A DNA stretch of 64,000 nucleotides from Negadavirga shengliensis (GCF_042652345.1 NZ_JBHSJJ010000012.1:103916-167915), one strand, 5' to 3'. Counted from the stretch's first letter, positions 50,507-59,539 are shown. Numbers and translations: made by a program. Notes: generated by a model not told the origin, from the letters alone.

Positions 50507-51060
50507 CAGGCAATGGCCACTTTTACTTCTCCTCCCTGAGTTCCATCAAACCATTTGAATCGAAAAAAATTGCCTTCCTTATCCGCCAAATGCCAATCAA
50601 AGCATTTGATATTGGTAAGTTTGGTAAGCCGGTCCTCCTCAGGCTGATACAGACAGATATCGAAATCTGGAATTTGATTGATATCGGTAGTATTCCATTT
50701 TTCCATCAGCCAGCCTTCATCCATGATTTTTACCCTCTCGCCGAAAATATAATCTTCGATCACGGAGGGGATGCCGTCCTTTCTTCTGAAATGATAACAA
50801 TTGGGACCAAACATTATCTGTTTGTGCAACTTCCCTTCTATCAAATCTGAATCCTTCGCCATGGGTATCCATTCGCTTTTCCTGGCTTCCTGAAAAGTAG
50901 AAGAACTAAACTTGGCAAAAAAGGAGGATATCCAGGAAAAAAAACAAGTAATGCCTACAAAAAGCAGTCCGAAGGTGGCCAAAATAGGATATGAAATCAC
51001 GAATATGGCATTCCATACAAATTTGAAGAAATGGTGGCCGAATAGTTGGAACTTGTTCAT
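50506..51060 (-). CDS. Hypothetical membrane-anchored protein
   Basis: This 184-residue protein has one long hydrophobic N-terminal segment (about residues 12-48, possibly two helices). A soluble domain rich in Trp, Asp and Glu follows (FGERVKIMDEGWLMEKWNTTDINQIPDFDICLYQPEEDRL). No family was recognised. It is upstream of, and coupled by TGATG to, the DUF2400 gene. The position near pyrE and a LysM gene gives no functional hint. Confidence 0.8.
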   Translation of the reverse strand: MNKFQLFGHHFFKFVWNAIFVISYPILATFGLLFVGITCFFSWISSFFAKFSSSTFQEARKSEWIPMAKDSDLIEGKLHKQIMFGPNCYHFRRKDGIPSVIEDYIFGERVKIMDEGWLMEKWNTTDINQIPDFDICLYQPEEDRLTKLTNIKCFDWHLADKEGNFFRFKWFDGTQGGEVKVAIA

Positions 51061-51185
51061 TTATAATGGGATAGTGCCCGCAAAATTAAATGATTATCCG
51101 CAAACAACCAAAAATACCTTTCCGTGATACGGTAACCACTGTTTGATAAGCACTGGCCCACTTCACTCCCCGAATGTTTACGGTA

Positions 51186-51260
51186 TCATGCAAAAGCTTC
51201 GGCAAAGCCCTTGATTTCAAAATCCACTCTCTTGTTCAACTTGATAGGCTGTGAAAAAAA
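51186..51260 (-). pseudogene. Vestigial OmpA-like C-terminal tail
   Basis: Directly after the LysM gene's TGA, and in the same frame, 24 codons remain open to a TGA at 51186-51188. They include IKLNKRVDFEIKGF, which closely resembles the last strand of OmpA-family peptidoglycan-binding domains (NRRVEF-type). It looks like the remnant of a deleted OmpA-like gene or of a longer form of the LysM protein. Confidence 0.4.
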
Positions 51261-52520
51261 TCAATAGGAAACCTCAACCGGGAATCTGGAATTCACCGCC
51301 TTCAGTTGATCATAAGCCGCCTTAGACACTTTGATAAGCAACTTGTTGTTATCCCCTGTTTCAGGCAACACTCCTACTACCCTGGCAAAAATAGTGATGT
51401 CATTTTGTTCATTTCTCACCCGCATGATGGTGCCCACCGGCGCTGTGCGGTGCAAAACAAGGTATTTTTTATGATTCCCTGTGCCTTCTATCACTTCCGC
51501 CTGGCCGGTTTCTTTGATGTTTTTAAACTCTGTGGATTTAGATACGTTTGGAGAAGCCGAAGTACTTCCCGAACCAGGGCTTGAGATGGTAGAGGAAGAA
51601 GCTGTTGAATTGGATGAAGAACTGGTACCCGTATTGGCAGTAGCCGTATTCGTATTGTTATTTTCAGACGAAGGGAAGCGGGTTACCGGTATGTTGGCCC
51701 CTGTTTCTCTTCCCACTTTTAAGGTCTGGCCCACAGAGAGGTTATTGGAAGATAAGCCATTCCATTTAATCAGGTCTTCTACTTTGGCGTCATATTTTTT
51801 GGCTATGGAAAACAGCGTTTCTCCCTGCCCTACCGTATGGGAAAGCCAGTTGCCTGTAGAGGAGGTAGCTGTTTTGACGGTGGTAGCCTCTGAAGGAACC
51901 GCCGCAGGTTTATCCAAAGGGCTGGCAGAGGGTGCTTTTTCCTTTGTAGCCTCATTGGCCTTATGGGTTGTGGGAGGCTTGTTATCTGTTTTTTTGTCAG
52001 GCTGGGATTTCACAGGTTGCTTGGTTACGGCCACTTTTTGGTCGGCTACAGCCACCGTCTCCTCTATTTTATCACCACTCACCGGCTCTTCGGCTATTCC
52101 ATGGATCAGAACGGATTGCCCTACGCTTAAATCAGTACCCTGGAGCTTATTCCAATCCATTACATCCTGAACAGAAACATTGTATTTTTTAGCAATGGCA
52201 AAAAGGGTTTCCCCCGGGCTTACCTGATGGAGCATTGCCCCCGCAGGGATAGCCTCTTTTTCTATAAAAGGCACCCGTATGCGCTGTCCTATTTTAAGCC
52301 CCTCTTTGAGGCTTTCGTTGCTTTGGACAATATCACTCACCGGTGTATTGTACCTTCTGGAAATACCGAACAAGGTCTCCTGCGGGTCCACCTGATGGAT
52401 AATGTAGGATTTATCCCCTACCTTTTCTACCCCAACCGAATCGGCCCGGTAGAGGTCCGACCCGCAAACAGCAGCAGACACCAAACAAAAACCGGAAATC
52501 AACAACCAACTTCTATTCAT
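51261..52520 (-). CDS. LysM-repeat protein with C-terminal RlpA-like barrel
   Basis: This exported protein of about 419 residues begins MNRSWLLISGFCLVSAAV. Three LysM peptidoglycan-binding domains occur, each with the GETLFxIxKKY or QETLFGISRRY core and a following SVGQ or KIGQ turn. A Pro/Thr/Lys-rich linker separates the second and third LysM domains, and a Ser/Thr/Asn-rich linker follows the third. The last 80 residues (YLVLHRTAPVGTIMRVRNEQN) form an RlpA-like double-psi barrel. It probably binds the cell wall. I rejected an ATG at 52562 because it would hide the signal. Confidence 0.92.
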   Translation of the reverse strand: MNRSWLLISGFCLVSAAVCGSDLYRADSVGVEKVGDKSYIIHQVDPQETLFGISRRYNTPVSDIVQSNESLKEGLKIGQRIRVPFIEKEAIPAGAMLHQVSPGETLFAIAKKYNVSVQDVMDWNKLQGTDLSVGQSVLIHGIAEEPVSGDKIEETVAVADQKVAVTKQPVKSQPDKKTDNKPPTTHKANEATKEKAPSASPLDKPAAVPSEATTVKTATSSTGNWLSHTVGQGETLFSIAKKYDAKVEDLIKWNGLSSNNLSVGQTLKVGRETGANIPVTRFPSSENNNTNTATANTGTSSSSNSTASSSTISSPGSGSTSASPNVSKSTEFKNIKETGQAEVIEGTGNHKKYLVLHRTAPVGTIMRVRNEQNDITIFARVVGVLPETGDNNKLLIKVSKAAYDQLKAVNSRFPVEVSY

Positions 52521-52563
52521 AACATGTAGATTCAGCACTTGGTAATTCATTATTAAATGCAAA

Positions 52564-52634
52564 TTTGATATTTATTTTATCAAAAGCAACTGCATTTTAT
52601 ACCAATTAAGGGAATCAATGATTTTATTGGTATA
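52564..52634. promoter_or_regulatory. Two inverted repeats in the LysM/nfeD divergent region
   Basis: TTTGATA (52564-52570) pairs with TATCAAA (52578-52584) over a 7-bp spacer. TATACCAAT (52598-52606) pairs with ATTGGTATA (52626-52634) over a 19-bp spacer. Both lie in the 139-bp gap between the divergent genes and could be operator sites. No exact promoter box was seen. Confidence 0.45.
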
Positions 52635-52659
52635 TTCAAATTGAATTTACAAATACGGT

Positions 52660-54027
52660 ATGAAAACGAAGTTCACTCTTCAGTTATTGTTATTGGTTTT
52701 TTTAGTGGGATGCACCTTTTTTTGGGCCAATGCCCAAGACAGTCCTGGTGATGAAGTAAAACAAAAAGTCTATATACTGGACATAAAAGACAACATTGAT
52801 CCCAGGATGAACCGGAAGGTGAAGTTGGCCTTGGAGGAGGCTAAAAACCTCGAGGCCCATATGATCATTATCCATATGGATACTTATGGAGGGGCAGTAA
52901 ATGATGCGGATGACATCCGGACCATGGTGCTGGAATCCACCATCCCCATACATGCCTATATTGACAAGGACGCTGCTTCCGCGGGTGCCTTGATTTCCAT
53001 AGCCTGTGACAGCATATATATGGCCAGGGGAGCCAGTATAGGTGCGGCTACCGTGGTAGTGGGGAATACGGGCGAAGCAGCTCCTGACAAATACCAGTCG
53101 TACATGAGATCGATGATGCGCAGCACGGCTGAAGCAAGGGGAAGGGATCCCAAAATCGCCGAAGCCATGGTGGACCAAAACCTGGAAATCGAAGGTGTGA
53201 CCCGAAAAGGAGAGGTCATCACTTTCACCGTCTCTGAAGCTATCGCCAATGGCTTTTGTGAAGCCCAGGTAGACAGCTTCGATGAAATCATCAAAAGAAA
53301 TAACATCCAAAATTACCAGATCATCGCCTATGAACCTTCTTTGGTGGAAGACATTATCGCTTTTTTTCTCAATCCGGTGGTAAGCGGATTTTTGATCCTG
53401 ATCATTTTTGCCGGGATTTATTTTGAAATCCAGACCCCTGGTGTGGGATTTCCCTTGGCTGCCAGCATCACTGCCATCGTGCTCTATTTCATCCCCTATT
53501 ACCTCACCGGCCTGGCTTCAAACCTGGAAATCGCCATATTTATTACCGGGGTGGTCTTCTTGGTGGTGGAAATATTTGTTCTCCCGGGGTTTGGTATATT
53601 CGGTATATTGGGCATTATAGGTGTACTGGCCGGCCTGACCATGGGGATGCTTCCCAACGAACAATTTGATTTCACCTTTGTGAGCTCCGGTAAACTTTTC
53701 GCTGCCCTCCTCACTGTGATCCTGGGGGTGATCGCCGCTACCATAACGATATTCAGCCTTACTCCCAAAATCAACCAGTGGCGGGCTTTTAGTGGCATAT
53801 CCCTGGCCACTACCTTGCAAAAAACAGAAGGGTATACTTCTTCGTTTTATAGTGAATCCATGGTCGGAAAAGAAGGCTTAGCCCATACCAGACTTTTACC
53901 GAGTGGAAAGGTGCTCATAGAGGATGAAATTTACGATGCCTATTCAAGAGGTGAGTTCATTGACAGGGGTGAAAAAATAAAGGTAATCAGCACTGAAGGC
54001 ACTTCCCTTAAAGTAAAAAAAATATGA
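52660..54027 (+). CDS. NfeD-type membrane-bound ClpP-class serine protease
   Basis: This 455-residue protein has a signal peptide ending near FFWANAQ. A ClpP-like protease domain (residues about 32-210) has HMDTYGGAVNDADD and IDKDAASAGALISIACD, the latter carrying the catalytic Ser. Four to five membrane helices (about 225-365) and a C-terminal OB-fold (GKEGLAHTRLLPSGKVLIEDEIYDA) follow. This is the long NfeD architecture, associated with SPFH/stomatin partners in membrane quality control; no stomatin gene is adjacent. It is divergent from the LysM gene and upstream of plsC by 109 bp. Confidence 0.93.
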   Translation: MKTKFTLQLLLLVFLVGCTFFWANAQDSPGDEVKQKVYILDIKDNIDPRMNRKVKLALEEAKNLEAHMIIIHMDTYGGAVNDADDIRTMVLESTIPIHAYIDKDAASAGALISIACDSIYMARGASIGAATVVVGNTGEAAPDKYQSYMRSMMRSTAEARGRDPKIAEAMVDQNLEIEGVTRKGEVITFTVSEAIANGFCEAQVDSFDEIIKRNNIQNYQIIAYEPSLVEDIIAFFLNPVVSGFLILIIFAGIYFEIQTPGVGFPLAASITAIVLYFIPYYLTGLASNLEIAIFITGVVFLVVEIFVLPGFGIFGILGIIGVLAGLTMGMLPNEQFDFTFVSSGKLFAALLTVILGVIAATITIFSLTPKINQWRAFSGISLATTLQKTEGYTSSFYSESMVGKEGLAHTRLLPSGKVLIEDEIYDAYSRGEFIDRGEKIKVISTEGTSLKVKKI

Positions 54028-54136
54028 CAGTAAGGCTTTAGCGGCTAATTTTATATTTTTGGGGTAGATTTTTTATTGGCAGCTGTAGGCGGGGCCTATT
54101 GTCAATAGACCGATTCCTGAAAAGCAAAGACAAAAA

Positions 54137-54889
54137 ATGAAAGTATTGAGACGAATCTATTCCATTTACGGCACCCTTGTTTTCATTTTTACCTTCTTGC
54201 TGCTTCTGCCCATATTTATCATCACGATCGAAATCCCGGGGCTGAAAAAATACGGAAGGATGCTCAACAGATTATGGTCCAAAATATTTTTCGGGCTGCT
54301 TCTGATCCGGGTCAGATTTGAAAACCTGCAATATTTGAAAAAACATCCCCAATACGTCATCATTGCCAATCATTTTTCCTATCTCGACATACCGGTGCTC
54401 GGATTGATCCCGTATGATTTGGTTTTTATTGGAAAAAGCTCGTTGACGAAAATCCCCCTTTTCGGCTACATGTTCAAAAACCTCCATATAGCGGTCAACA
54501 GGGCAAGCTTGAAAAGCAGGGGAGAATCCATTCTCAGAACAAGGGAAGTGCTCTCTCAAGGCAGCAGCGTGGTCTTTTTCCCTGAAGGCGGCATATCCAG
54601 CCCCCAGCCGCCCCAAATGGCCCGCTTCAAAGACGGCGCATTTAAAGTAGCCGTAGACAAACAAATTCCAATAATTCCTATCACTTTATCCTACAATCAT
54701 TTAATTTTGCCGGACGACGGGAAGTTTCTGTTGAGGTATAAAAGTGCAAAAGTGGTGATACACCCACCTATCCCCGTGGAGGGCTTGGGCCATAAGTCCG
54801 TTCCGGAGCTGAAGGATAGGAGTTTCAGGATCATCCAGGAACAGTTACTCTGTGACAATGCTTTGATAGTGACATCCTCTAAAAGCTAA
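54137..54889 (+). CDS. plsC: 1-acylglycerol-3-phosphate O-acyltransferase (PlsC family)
   Basis: This 250-residue membrane acyltransferase makes phosphatidic acid. An N-terminal hydrophobic segment (about 10-35) anchors it. The catalytic motif H-x4-D appears in ANHFSYLDIP, followed by KSSLTKIPLFGYMFK, then FFPEGGIS and IIPITLSYN. Length and motif order are typical. It is separated from gatC by a region with REP-like palindromes. Confidence 0.94.
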   Translation: MKVLRRIYSIYGTLVFIFTFLLLLPIFIITIEIPGLKKYGRMLNRLWSKIFFGLLLIRVRFENLQYLKKHPQYVIIANHFSYLDIPVLGLIPYDLVFIGKSSLTKIPLFGYMFKNLHIAVNRASLKSRGESILRTREVLSQGSSVVFFPEGGISSPQPPQMARFKDGAFKVAVDKQIPIIPITLSYNHLILPDDGKFLLRYKSAKVVIHPPIPVEGLGHKSVPELKDRSFRIIQEQLLCDNALIVTSSKS

Positions 54890-54940
54890 CTGAAATAGCA
54901 TATGAAATCAAGCATGACGGAACCGTCACAAACTGGGATG

Positions 54941-54967
54941 CCCCGATAGCCCCGATAGCCATCGGGG
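54941..54967. repeat. REP-like palindrome CCCCGATAGCCATCGGGG
   Basis: A perfect 7-bp stem (CCCCGAT/ATCGGGG) with a 4-nt loop at 54950-54967 is preceded by a direct partial copy CCCCGATAG at 54941-54949. TGACGGAACCGTCA, a 6-bp-stem palindrome, lies 20 bp upstream. Such short G/C palindromes between genes resemble dispersed REP elements of Bacteroidota. Confidence 0.65.
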
Positions 54968-55059
54968 GGTGGGGAAAAACATGCGAGATTCCATACCTGC
55001 ATGCTGAAGTGCATTACGGCACGCAAGCATGTGGCCTATTGAGAAAAAATTATAATCAT

Positions 55060-55347
55060 ATGAAAATAGATATTGATTCGTTGAAAAAGATAGCCCATCT
55101 GGCCAGATTGGAGTTTGATGAAGACGGCGCGGTCAGAATGACTCAGGACATGACACAAATACTTGACTGGGTGGAAAAACTAAACGAACTGGATACGAAA
55201 GACATAGAGCCGCTTACCACCATGTCTTCTGAGGAAAATGTCATGAGAGAAGACGAAGTAGGTGAACACTTGGATCATGAAAAAGGTCTGAAAAATGCGC
55301 CCCAGCGGGATTCGGACTATTTCCGGGTTCCAAAGGTACTGGAATAA
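55060..55347 (+). CDS. gatC: Asp/Glu-tRNA amidotransferase subunit GatC
   Basis: This 95-residue subunit stabilises the GatCAB amidotransferase that makes Gln-tRNA(Gln) or Asn-tRNA(Asn). The pattern SLKKIAHLARLEFDEDG, then DMTQILDWVEKLNELDTKDIEPL, and the C-terminal RDSDYFRVPKVLE are diagnostic. I chose the ATG at 55060 for the normal length; a further upstream ATG at 55009 adds 17 unconserved residues from the palindrome region. gatA and gatB are not nearby. The stop shares one base with the next start (TAATG). Confidence 0.95.
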   Translation: MKIDIDSLKKIAHLARLEFDEDGAVRMTQDMTQILDWVEKLNELDTKDIEPLTTMSSEENVMREDEVGEHLDHEKGLKNAPQRDSDYFRVPKVLE

Positions 55348-58160
55348 TGACTCCCATGCCCAAACAGAAAATTCTTCAAATTCTTCTTTCCATTTTTCCT
55401 GTTATCGCCATTCTGGGCGGCGCCATTGGCCTGATTTACCTGGATTCTTCCGGCCGCCCGCTTTTACCCATAAGCACATCCCTTGAAACAGTCAAAATAA
55501 ACGTTCCTTTGGAGAAAATACCTACGGGAACTGATTTGTTTATATTGGAAACACAGAATTTTCTGCTTTTTCAGCAGTTTGAGTCCCTGCCTCCGTTATC
55601 CCATGCTTCTCTCATCCAGGTTTTGGGAATATCTTTTTGGATATTGACGGTGTTGTTTGTAGCGCTTATGACCACCTTCAAGCGATACCCTTTTATCATA
55701 AGCGCTGCAGCATTAATCCTGTTGCTCACCCTCAGTGGCGTAAATGGCCTTAACATAGGAGGCATTGGTACAAACATGGGCTTGATCATCTGTTTGCTGG
55801 GGTTATTGCTGCCCGCCAGCCTGATACATGTTTTCTTCTACCAATGGAATATGACGAGCAGGGTATTGGTCATTTTTTTATCCGGCATGGCCACATTCAT
55901 CCTCCTGATCACTTTCAGCGGCATAAACCATCCCACGCTCTTGTTTTCGGAAAACATCTCCATCATGGCCCTCGTTGTCAGCGCTGTTTTTACCGTATAT
56001 ATTGGACATAGCTTTATTTCCAATGTATATGTTTTATTGGCAAGACTCAACCGGGGAGTAGGGATAAAAATCACCTGGCATCTGACGGTAATTTCCTTAC
56101 TCTACCTCCTGATGATGGCGCTGATGTTCCTTAGCATAACAGGCGGGTTAAATACATCTATCCCGCTACCACCTTTCCAATACCTTTATATTATTCTCGG
56201 CATACTGGGATATATCGAAACGGAGAGAAAGATAAAGCAACTGGATCAGCCTTACCTGGTGCCATGGGTAGGCAAAATCGTATACCTGGTGGGATTCGCT
56301 GTCAGTATCCTTGTCCTTTTTAAAGCCGGTCTAAGCGTCAATACCCCTATGTTGGACTTTATCGAGCATTTCTTTATTTACAGCCAACTGGGTTTTGGCT
56401 TTTTATTTTTCCTTTATCTTTTGATCAATTTCAGCGGCGTTATGAACTCAGGAAAGCCCGTGGAAAAGATCATTTACCAGCCGCCATTTTTCCCGTATTT
56501 CCATATGAGGTTGGGGGCATTGCTGACCACTGTCATCTTTGCTGTATATGCGGATGGAATCGTTGCCGTGCAATTTGGCACTGCCTCAACCAATACTTCT
56601 GCCGACTTTTTCTACAGCACATCGCGTTCCGCAGAAGCCACCATCTTATATGAAAACTCATTCGAAAGGTACCGCAGGAACGAAAAAGCCATGAATGCAA
56701 TCGCTCACCTGGCCTTTCAACAAAACCAACCGACATCCGCCATCAACACCCTGACCAAAAGCTTCAATGAAAGGCCCAATGTCCCGGATATCTTATTGCT
56801 TTCATCCTCTTTGCAGCGTCGCCAGAGGACAACTGACGCCATATTTTATCTTGAGCAGGGCTTGAAATATTATCCTGAAAACCCCTATCTGCTCAACAAT
56901 CTATCCTTGCTGTACAGCAAGATCGATCGTCCGGTGGAAGCCTTTCGTCTGCTTGAACAAATGGATTTTCGCAGAGAGATCAGCAAGGCAAATCAGATCG
57001 GGCTTCAAGCGATGCATCAAGTCTTCCTGGAAAAAGATATTGACATAGATGACAATATTCCGGCCTCCATCAACCTATCTGCCCTGGACAACCTGCGGGG
57101 AATAACTTCTTCCCATACACTGTTGAAGACGGATACTATCCAAGCGGGAACTTCTCCTATAAACAGGGCTATACTGAGGAACCAATGGACCAACAAGTCT
57201 GAAAGTAAAAGTATTCAGGAAGACCTTGCCTTACTGGATAGTCTTTTGGAAGATCAGCAGTTGCTGCCTATTGAAGAAGAGGAGCTCCGGGAAACCGGTG
57301 TGATTCGAAGGTTCAGGGATGGTAAAATCAACGAGACCTTGAAACTACTCAATGGAATGGCATACCGGTTCCAAAACAGCGCCGGATACTATCATGCATT
57401 TGCTGCCTCGGTATTGACCCAGCAGATGGACCTGGAAAATGCAGCAAAAGAATGGCTGCAAGCCGCCGAAAAAGGGTTTTCCAATTTCAAATCATCCCAT
57501 CTTCCGGTGATATATTTCGGCGGCAAGGAAAAAGAAGCCGCTTTTATTTCCGCCAGCACCGGGACCGTATTTCCGGATTGGATGAACTTTGAAGGGGGTG
57601 AACTTAACGACAATGATACGGTTCGCTTTTATCAAAAACTCGCCGGCTTGCTTAAAATGCAGGGAAAGGAAATCCTTCCGGCCCTCAGCCAAATAGAATC
57701 TCCCGGTCTACAGGCCTTTTTTGCGAAGGAAGTCCTTATAAAAAAGGCTCATTGGCTGACTCAAGAAGAAAGGGAGAAGCTGCTTAACCTTTATTCTGAG
57801 TCATTTGTCAACCCTGAAGAACTGGCTTTCCTTAAAAAATACGAACAGGTACTGTCCAGCGAAAAAGAAACTGACGTCAAACCGGAAGCGCTTGCCACAA
57901 CTGCTTCCTTTTCAGAAGCGGATAACGCCTATCATACGCCATGGGTACTGCATGCATTGACCCAAATCCCCGAAAATGTCGAAAAATACAACTTGTTGCT
58001 GGAAGCAAGCCAATTTAACAAGGATCCCCTTTTATGGATTAATTTGGTAAAATACAGCAGAATGATTGGACTTGATCATTATGCCAGCAGCAGTCTTGCC
58101 ATGATGTCGGAGTGGATTGACCGGGAAGACCTGATACAATTGCAAATTGATCATCTATAA
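55347..58160 (+). CDS. Large polytopic membrane protein with TPR-like C-terminus
   Basis: This 937-residue protein of unknown function starts at ATG 55347, or possibly at 55356. Residues 1-400 hold roughly ten hydrophobic helices. The rest is soluble and helical, with TPR-like units such as NAIAHLAFQQNQPTSAINTLTKSFNERPN, AIFYLEQGLKYYPENPYLLNNLSLLY and later a LLNGMAYRFQNSAGYYHAFAASVL pattern. The soluble part probably faces the periplasm if the first helix is in-out. It is coupled to gatC by a 1-base stop/start overlap. I recognise no named family. Confidence 0.88.
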   Translation: MTPMPKQKILQILLSIFPVIAILGGAIGLIYLDSSGRPLLPISTSLETVKINVPLEKIPTGTDLFILETQNFLLFQQFESLPPLSHASLIQVLGISFWILTVLFVALMTTFKRYPFIISAAALILLLTLSGVNGLNIGGIGTNMGLIICLLGLLLPASLIHVFFYQWNMTSRVLVIFLSGMATFILLITFSGINHPTLLFSENISIMALVVSAVFTVYIGHSFISNVYVLLARLNRGVGIKITWHLTVISLLYLLMMALMFLSITGGLNTSIPLPPFQYLYIILGILGYIETERKIKQLDQPYLVPWVGKIVYLVGFAVSILVLFKAGLSVNTPMLDFIEHFFIYSQLGFGFLFFLYLLINFSGVMNSGKPVEKIIYQPPFFPYFHMRLGALLTTVIFAVYADGIVAVQFGTASTNTSADFFYSTSRSAEATILYENSFERYRRNEKAMNAIAHLAFQQNQPTSAINTLTKSFNERPNVPDILLLSSSLQRRQRTTDAIFYLEQGLKYYPENPYLLNNLSLLYSKIDRPVEAFRLLEQMDFRREISKANQIGLQAMHQVFLEKDIDIDDNIPASINLSALDNLRGITSSHTLLKTDTIQAGTSPINRAILRNQWTNKSESKSIQEDLALLDSLLEDQQLLPIEEEELRETGVIRRFRDGKINETLKLLNGMAYRFQNSAGYYHAFAASVLTQQMDLENAAKEWLQAAEKGFSNFKSSHLPVIYFGGKEKEAAFISASTGTVFPDWMNFEGGELNDNDTVRFYQKLAGLLKMQGKEILPALSQIESPGLQAFFAKEVLIKKAHWLTQEEREKLLNLYSESFVNPEELAFLKKYEQVLSSEKETDVKPEALATTASFSEADNAYHTPWVLHALTQIPENVEKYNLLLEASQFNKDPLLWINLVKYSRMIGLDHYASSSLAMMSEWIDREDLIQLQIDHL

Positions 58161-58241
58161 CCCCGACTGCATAAAATAACTCCTAGAGTTCACGTTTTTG
58201 CCTATAAACCACTATCTTCACGTTTTAAAAGTGTAAAGATC

Positions 58242-58958
58242 ATGGCCACTGTAATCGAGACTCACGAAATCCAGAAAATCTACAGAATGGGGGCAGAAAA
58301 AGTCCACGCGCTGAAATCCATCAGTATCAAAGTAGACAGAGGGGAATACGTAGCTTTCATGGGACCTTCCGGATCTGGAAAATCCACCCTGATGAACATC
58401 ATAGGTTGCCTTGATTCACCCAGCTCCGGCACTTACATTCTGAACAGGAAGAATGTGAGTGATATGTCCGAGAATGAATTGGCGGAGATCCGAAACAAGG
58501 AAATCGGCTTTGTATTCCAGACATTTAATTTGCTTCCCCGCGCTTCCTGTCTGGAAAACGTTGCCTTGCCGCTGATCTATGCAGGATACAATAAGTCCGA
58601 CAGGGAGGAAAAGGCTTTTTTGGCGCTGAAAAGTGTGGGGCTGGACGATAGGATACACCATAAGCCCAATGAGCTTTCAGGGGGGCAAAGGCAGCGGGTG
58701 GCCATCGCGAGAGCACTGGTAAATGATCCCAGCATTATCCTGGCAGATGAACCCACTGGTAATCTCGACACAAAGACTTCCCACGGTATCATGGACCTGT
58801 TTCATGAACTGCATCAAAAAGGCAATACGATCATCATGGTGACCCACGAGGATGACATCGCCCACCATGCCCATAGAATCGTCCGTTTGAGGGATGGTCT
58901 TGTGGAATCAGATAGCATCAACCCCAATCCCACGGTGAGCAACAAATCATTGGTATAA
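58242..58958 (+). CDS. LolD/MacB-type ABC ATPase
   Basis: This 238-residue ATPase has Walker A GPSGSGKSTLMNIIGCLD near residue 42, signature LSGGQRQRVAIARAL near 143, and Walker B IILADEPTGNLDTKTS. The sequence style (GEYVAFMGPSGSGKST, FQTFNLLPRASCLENVALPL) is that of the LolD/MacB/FtsE group, which energises outer-membrane lipoprotein release or macrolide/peptide export. No FtsX-like permease gene is adjacent. A PduO-type gene follows after 32 bp. Confidence 0.95.
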   Translation: MATVIETHEIQKIYRMGAEKVHALKSISIKVDRGEYVAFMGPSGSGKSTLMNIIGCLDSPSSGTYILNRKNVSDMSENELAEIRNKEIGFVFQTFNLLPRASCLENVALPLIYAGYNKSDREEKAFLALKSVGLDDRIHHKPNELSGGQRQRVAIARALVNDPSIILADEPTGNLDTKTSHGIMDLFHELHQKGNTIIMVTHEDDIAHHAHRIVRLRDGLVESDSINPNPTVSNKSLV

Positions 58959-58990
58959 GCAAGGCTAATAAAATCATTTGATTCCTGAAC

Positions 58991-59539
58991 ATGAAAATAT
59001 ATACCAAAACGGGGGACAGGGGTGAAACTTCCCTTTTGGGAGGAAAAAGGGTGGCCAAGTCCCACATCAGAATAGAAGCTTATGGCACCATTGATGAACT
59101 GAATGCGTTCATGGGGCTGTTAAGAGACCAAGAGGTAAATCTCAGAAGGGCAGACTTTATCAAAACCATTCAGGACCGGTTGTTCACCATAGGGGCTACA
59201 CTCGCCAACGACCCTGAAAAAACCAAAGTCAAACGTCCTTCTCTCTTGAAAGAAGATGTGGAATATTTGGAAAAGGCCATTGATGAAATGGAAGGGGGGC
59301 TTCAGCCTCTTCAGCATTTTCTCCTACCGGGAGGGCATGCGTCTGTTTCCTATACCCATATCGCCCGTACCGTCTGCCGCAGGGCCGAGCGTTGCGTGGT
59401 GGCATTAATGGATACCTCACCGGTGGAGAGCCTTGTGCTGGAATTCCTCAACAGGCTTTCAGACTATTTATTTGTATTGGGCAGACAGATAGCAAAAGAA
59501 TTAGAAATAAAAGAAGTAACTTGGGAGCCAAGAGTATAG
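58991..59539 (+). CDS. Cob(I)alamin adenosyltransferase, PduO type
   Basis: This 182-residue trimeric helical enzyme forms adenosylcobalamin from cob(I)alamin and ATP. The N-terminal MKIYTKTGDRGETSLLGGKRV and IEAYGTIDELNAFMGLLR are the ATP-binding signature. HIARTVCRRAERCVVAL and EFLNRLSDYLFVLGR complete the active site. No cobalamin riboswitch is visible upstream and no cobalamin-dependent enzyme is adjacent. Confidence 0.95.
   Translation: MKIYTKTGDRGETSLLGGKRVAKSHIRIEAYGTIDELNAFMGLLRDQEVNLRRADFIKTIQDRLFTIGATLANDPEKTKVKRPSLLKEDVEYLEKAIDEMEGGLQPLQHFLLPGGHASVSYTHIARTVCRRAERCVVALMDTSPVESLVLEFLNRLSDYLFVLGRQIAKELEIKEVTWEPRV

Noticed and set aside
51125..51188. Imperfect inverted repeat TGATACGGTAA / TTACGGTATCA
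   Set aside because: One mismatch and a 42-bp spacer, and it overlaps the vestigial OmpA-like tail; it is too weak to call a regulatory site.
54941..54967. Possible CRISPR-like direct repeat (CCCCGATAG twice)
   Set aside because: There are only two short contiguous copies with no spacer, and no cas genes are in the window.
58959..58990. Cobalamin riboswitch before the PduO-type gene
   Set aside because: The gap is 32 bp, too short for the riboswitch, and no B12-box was seen there or in the 81 bp before the ABC gene.
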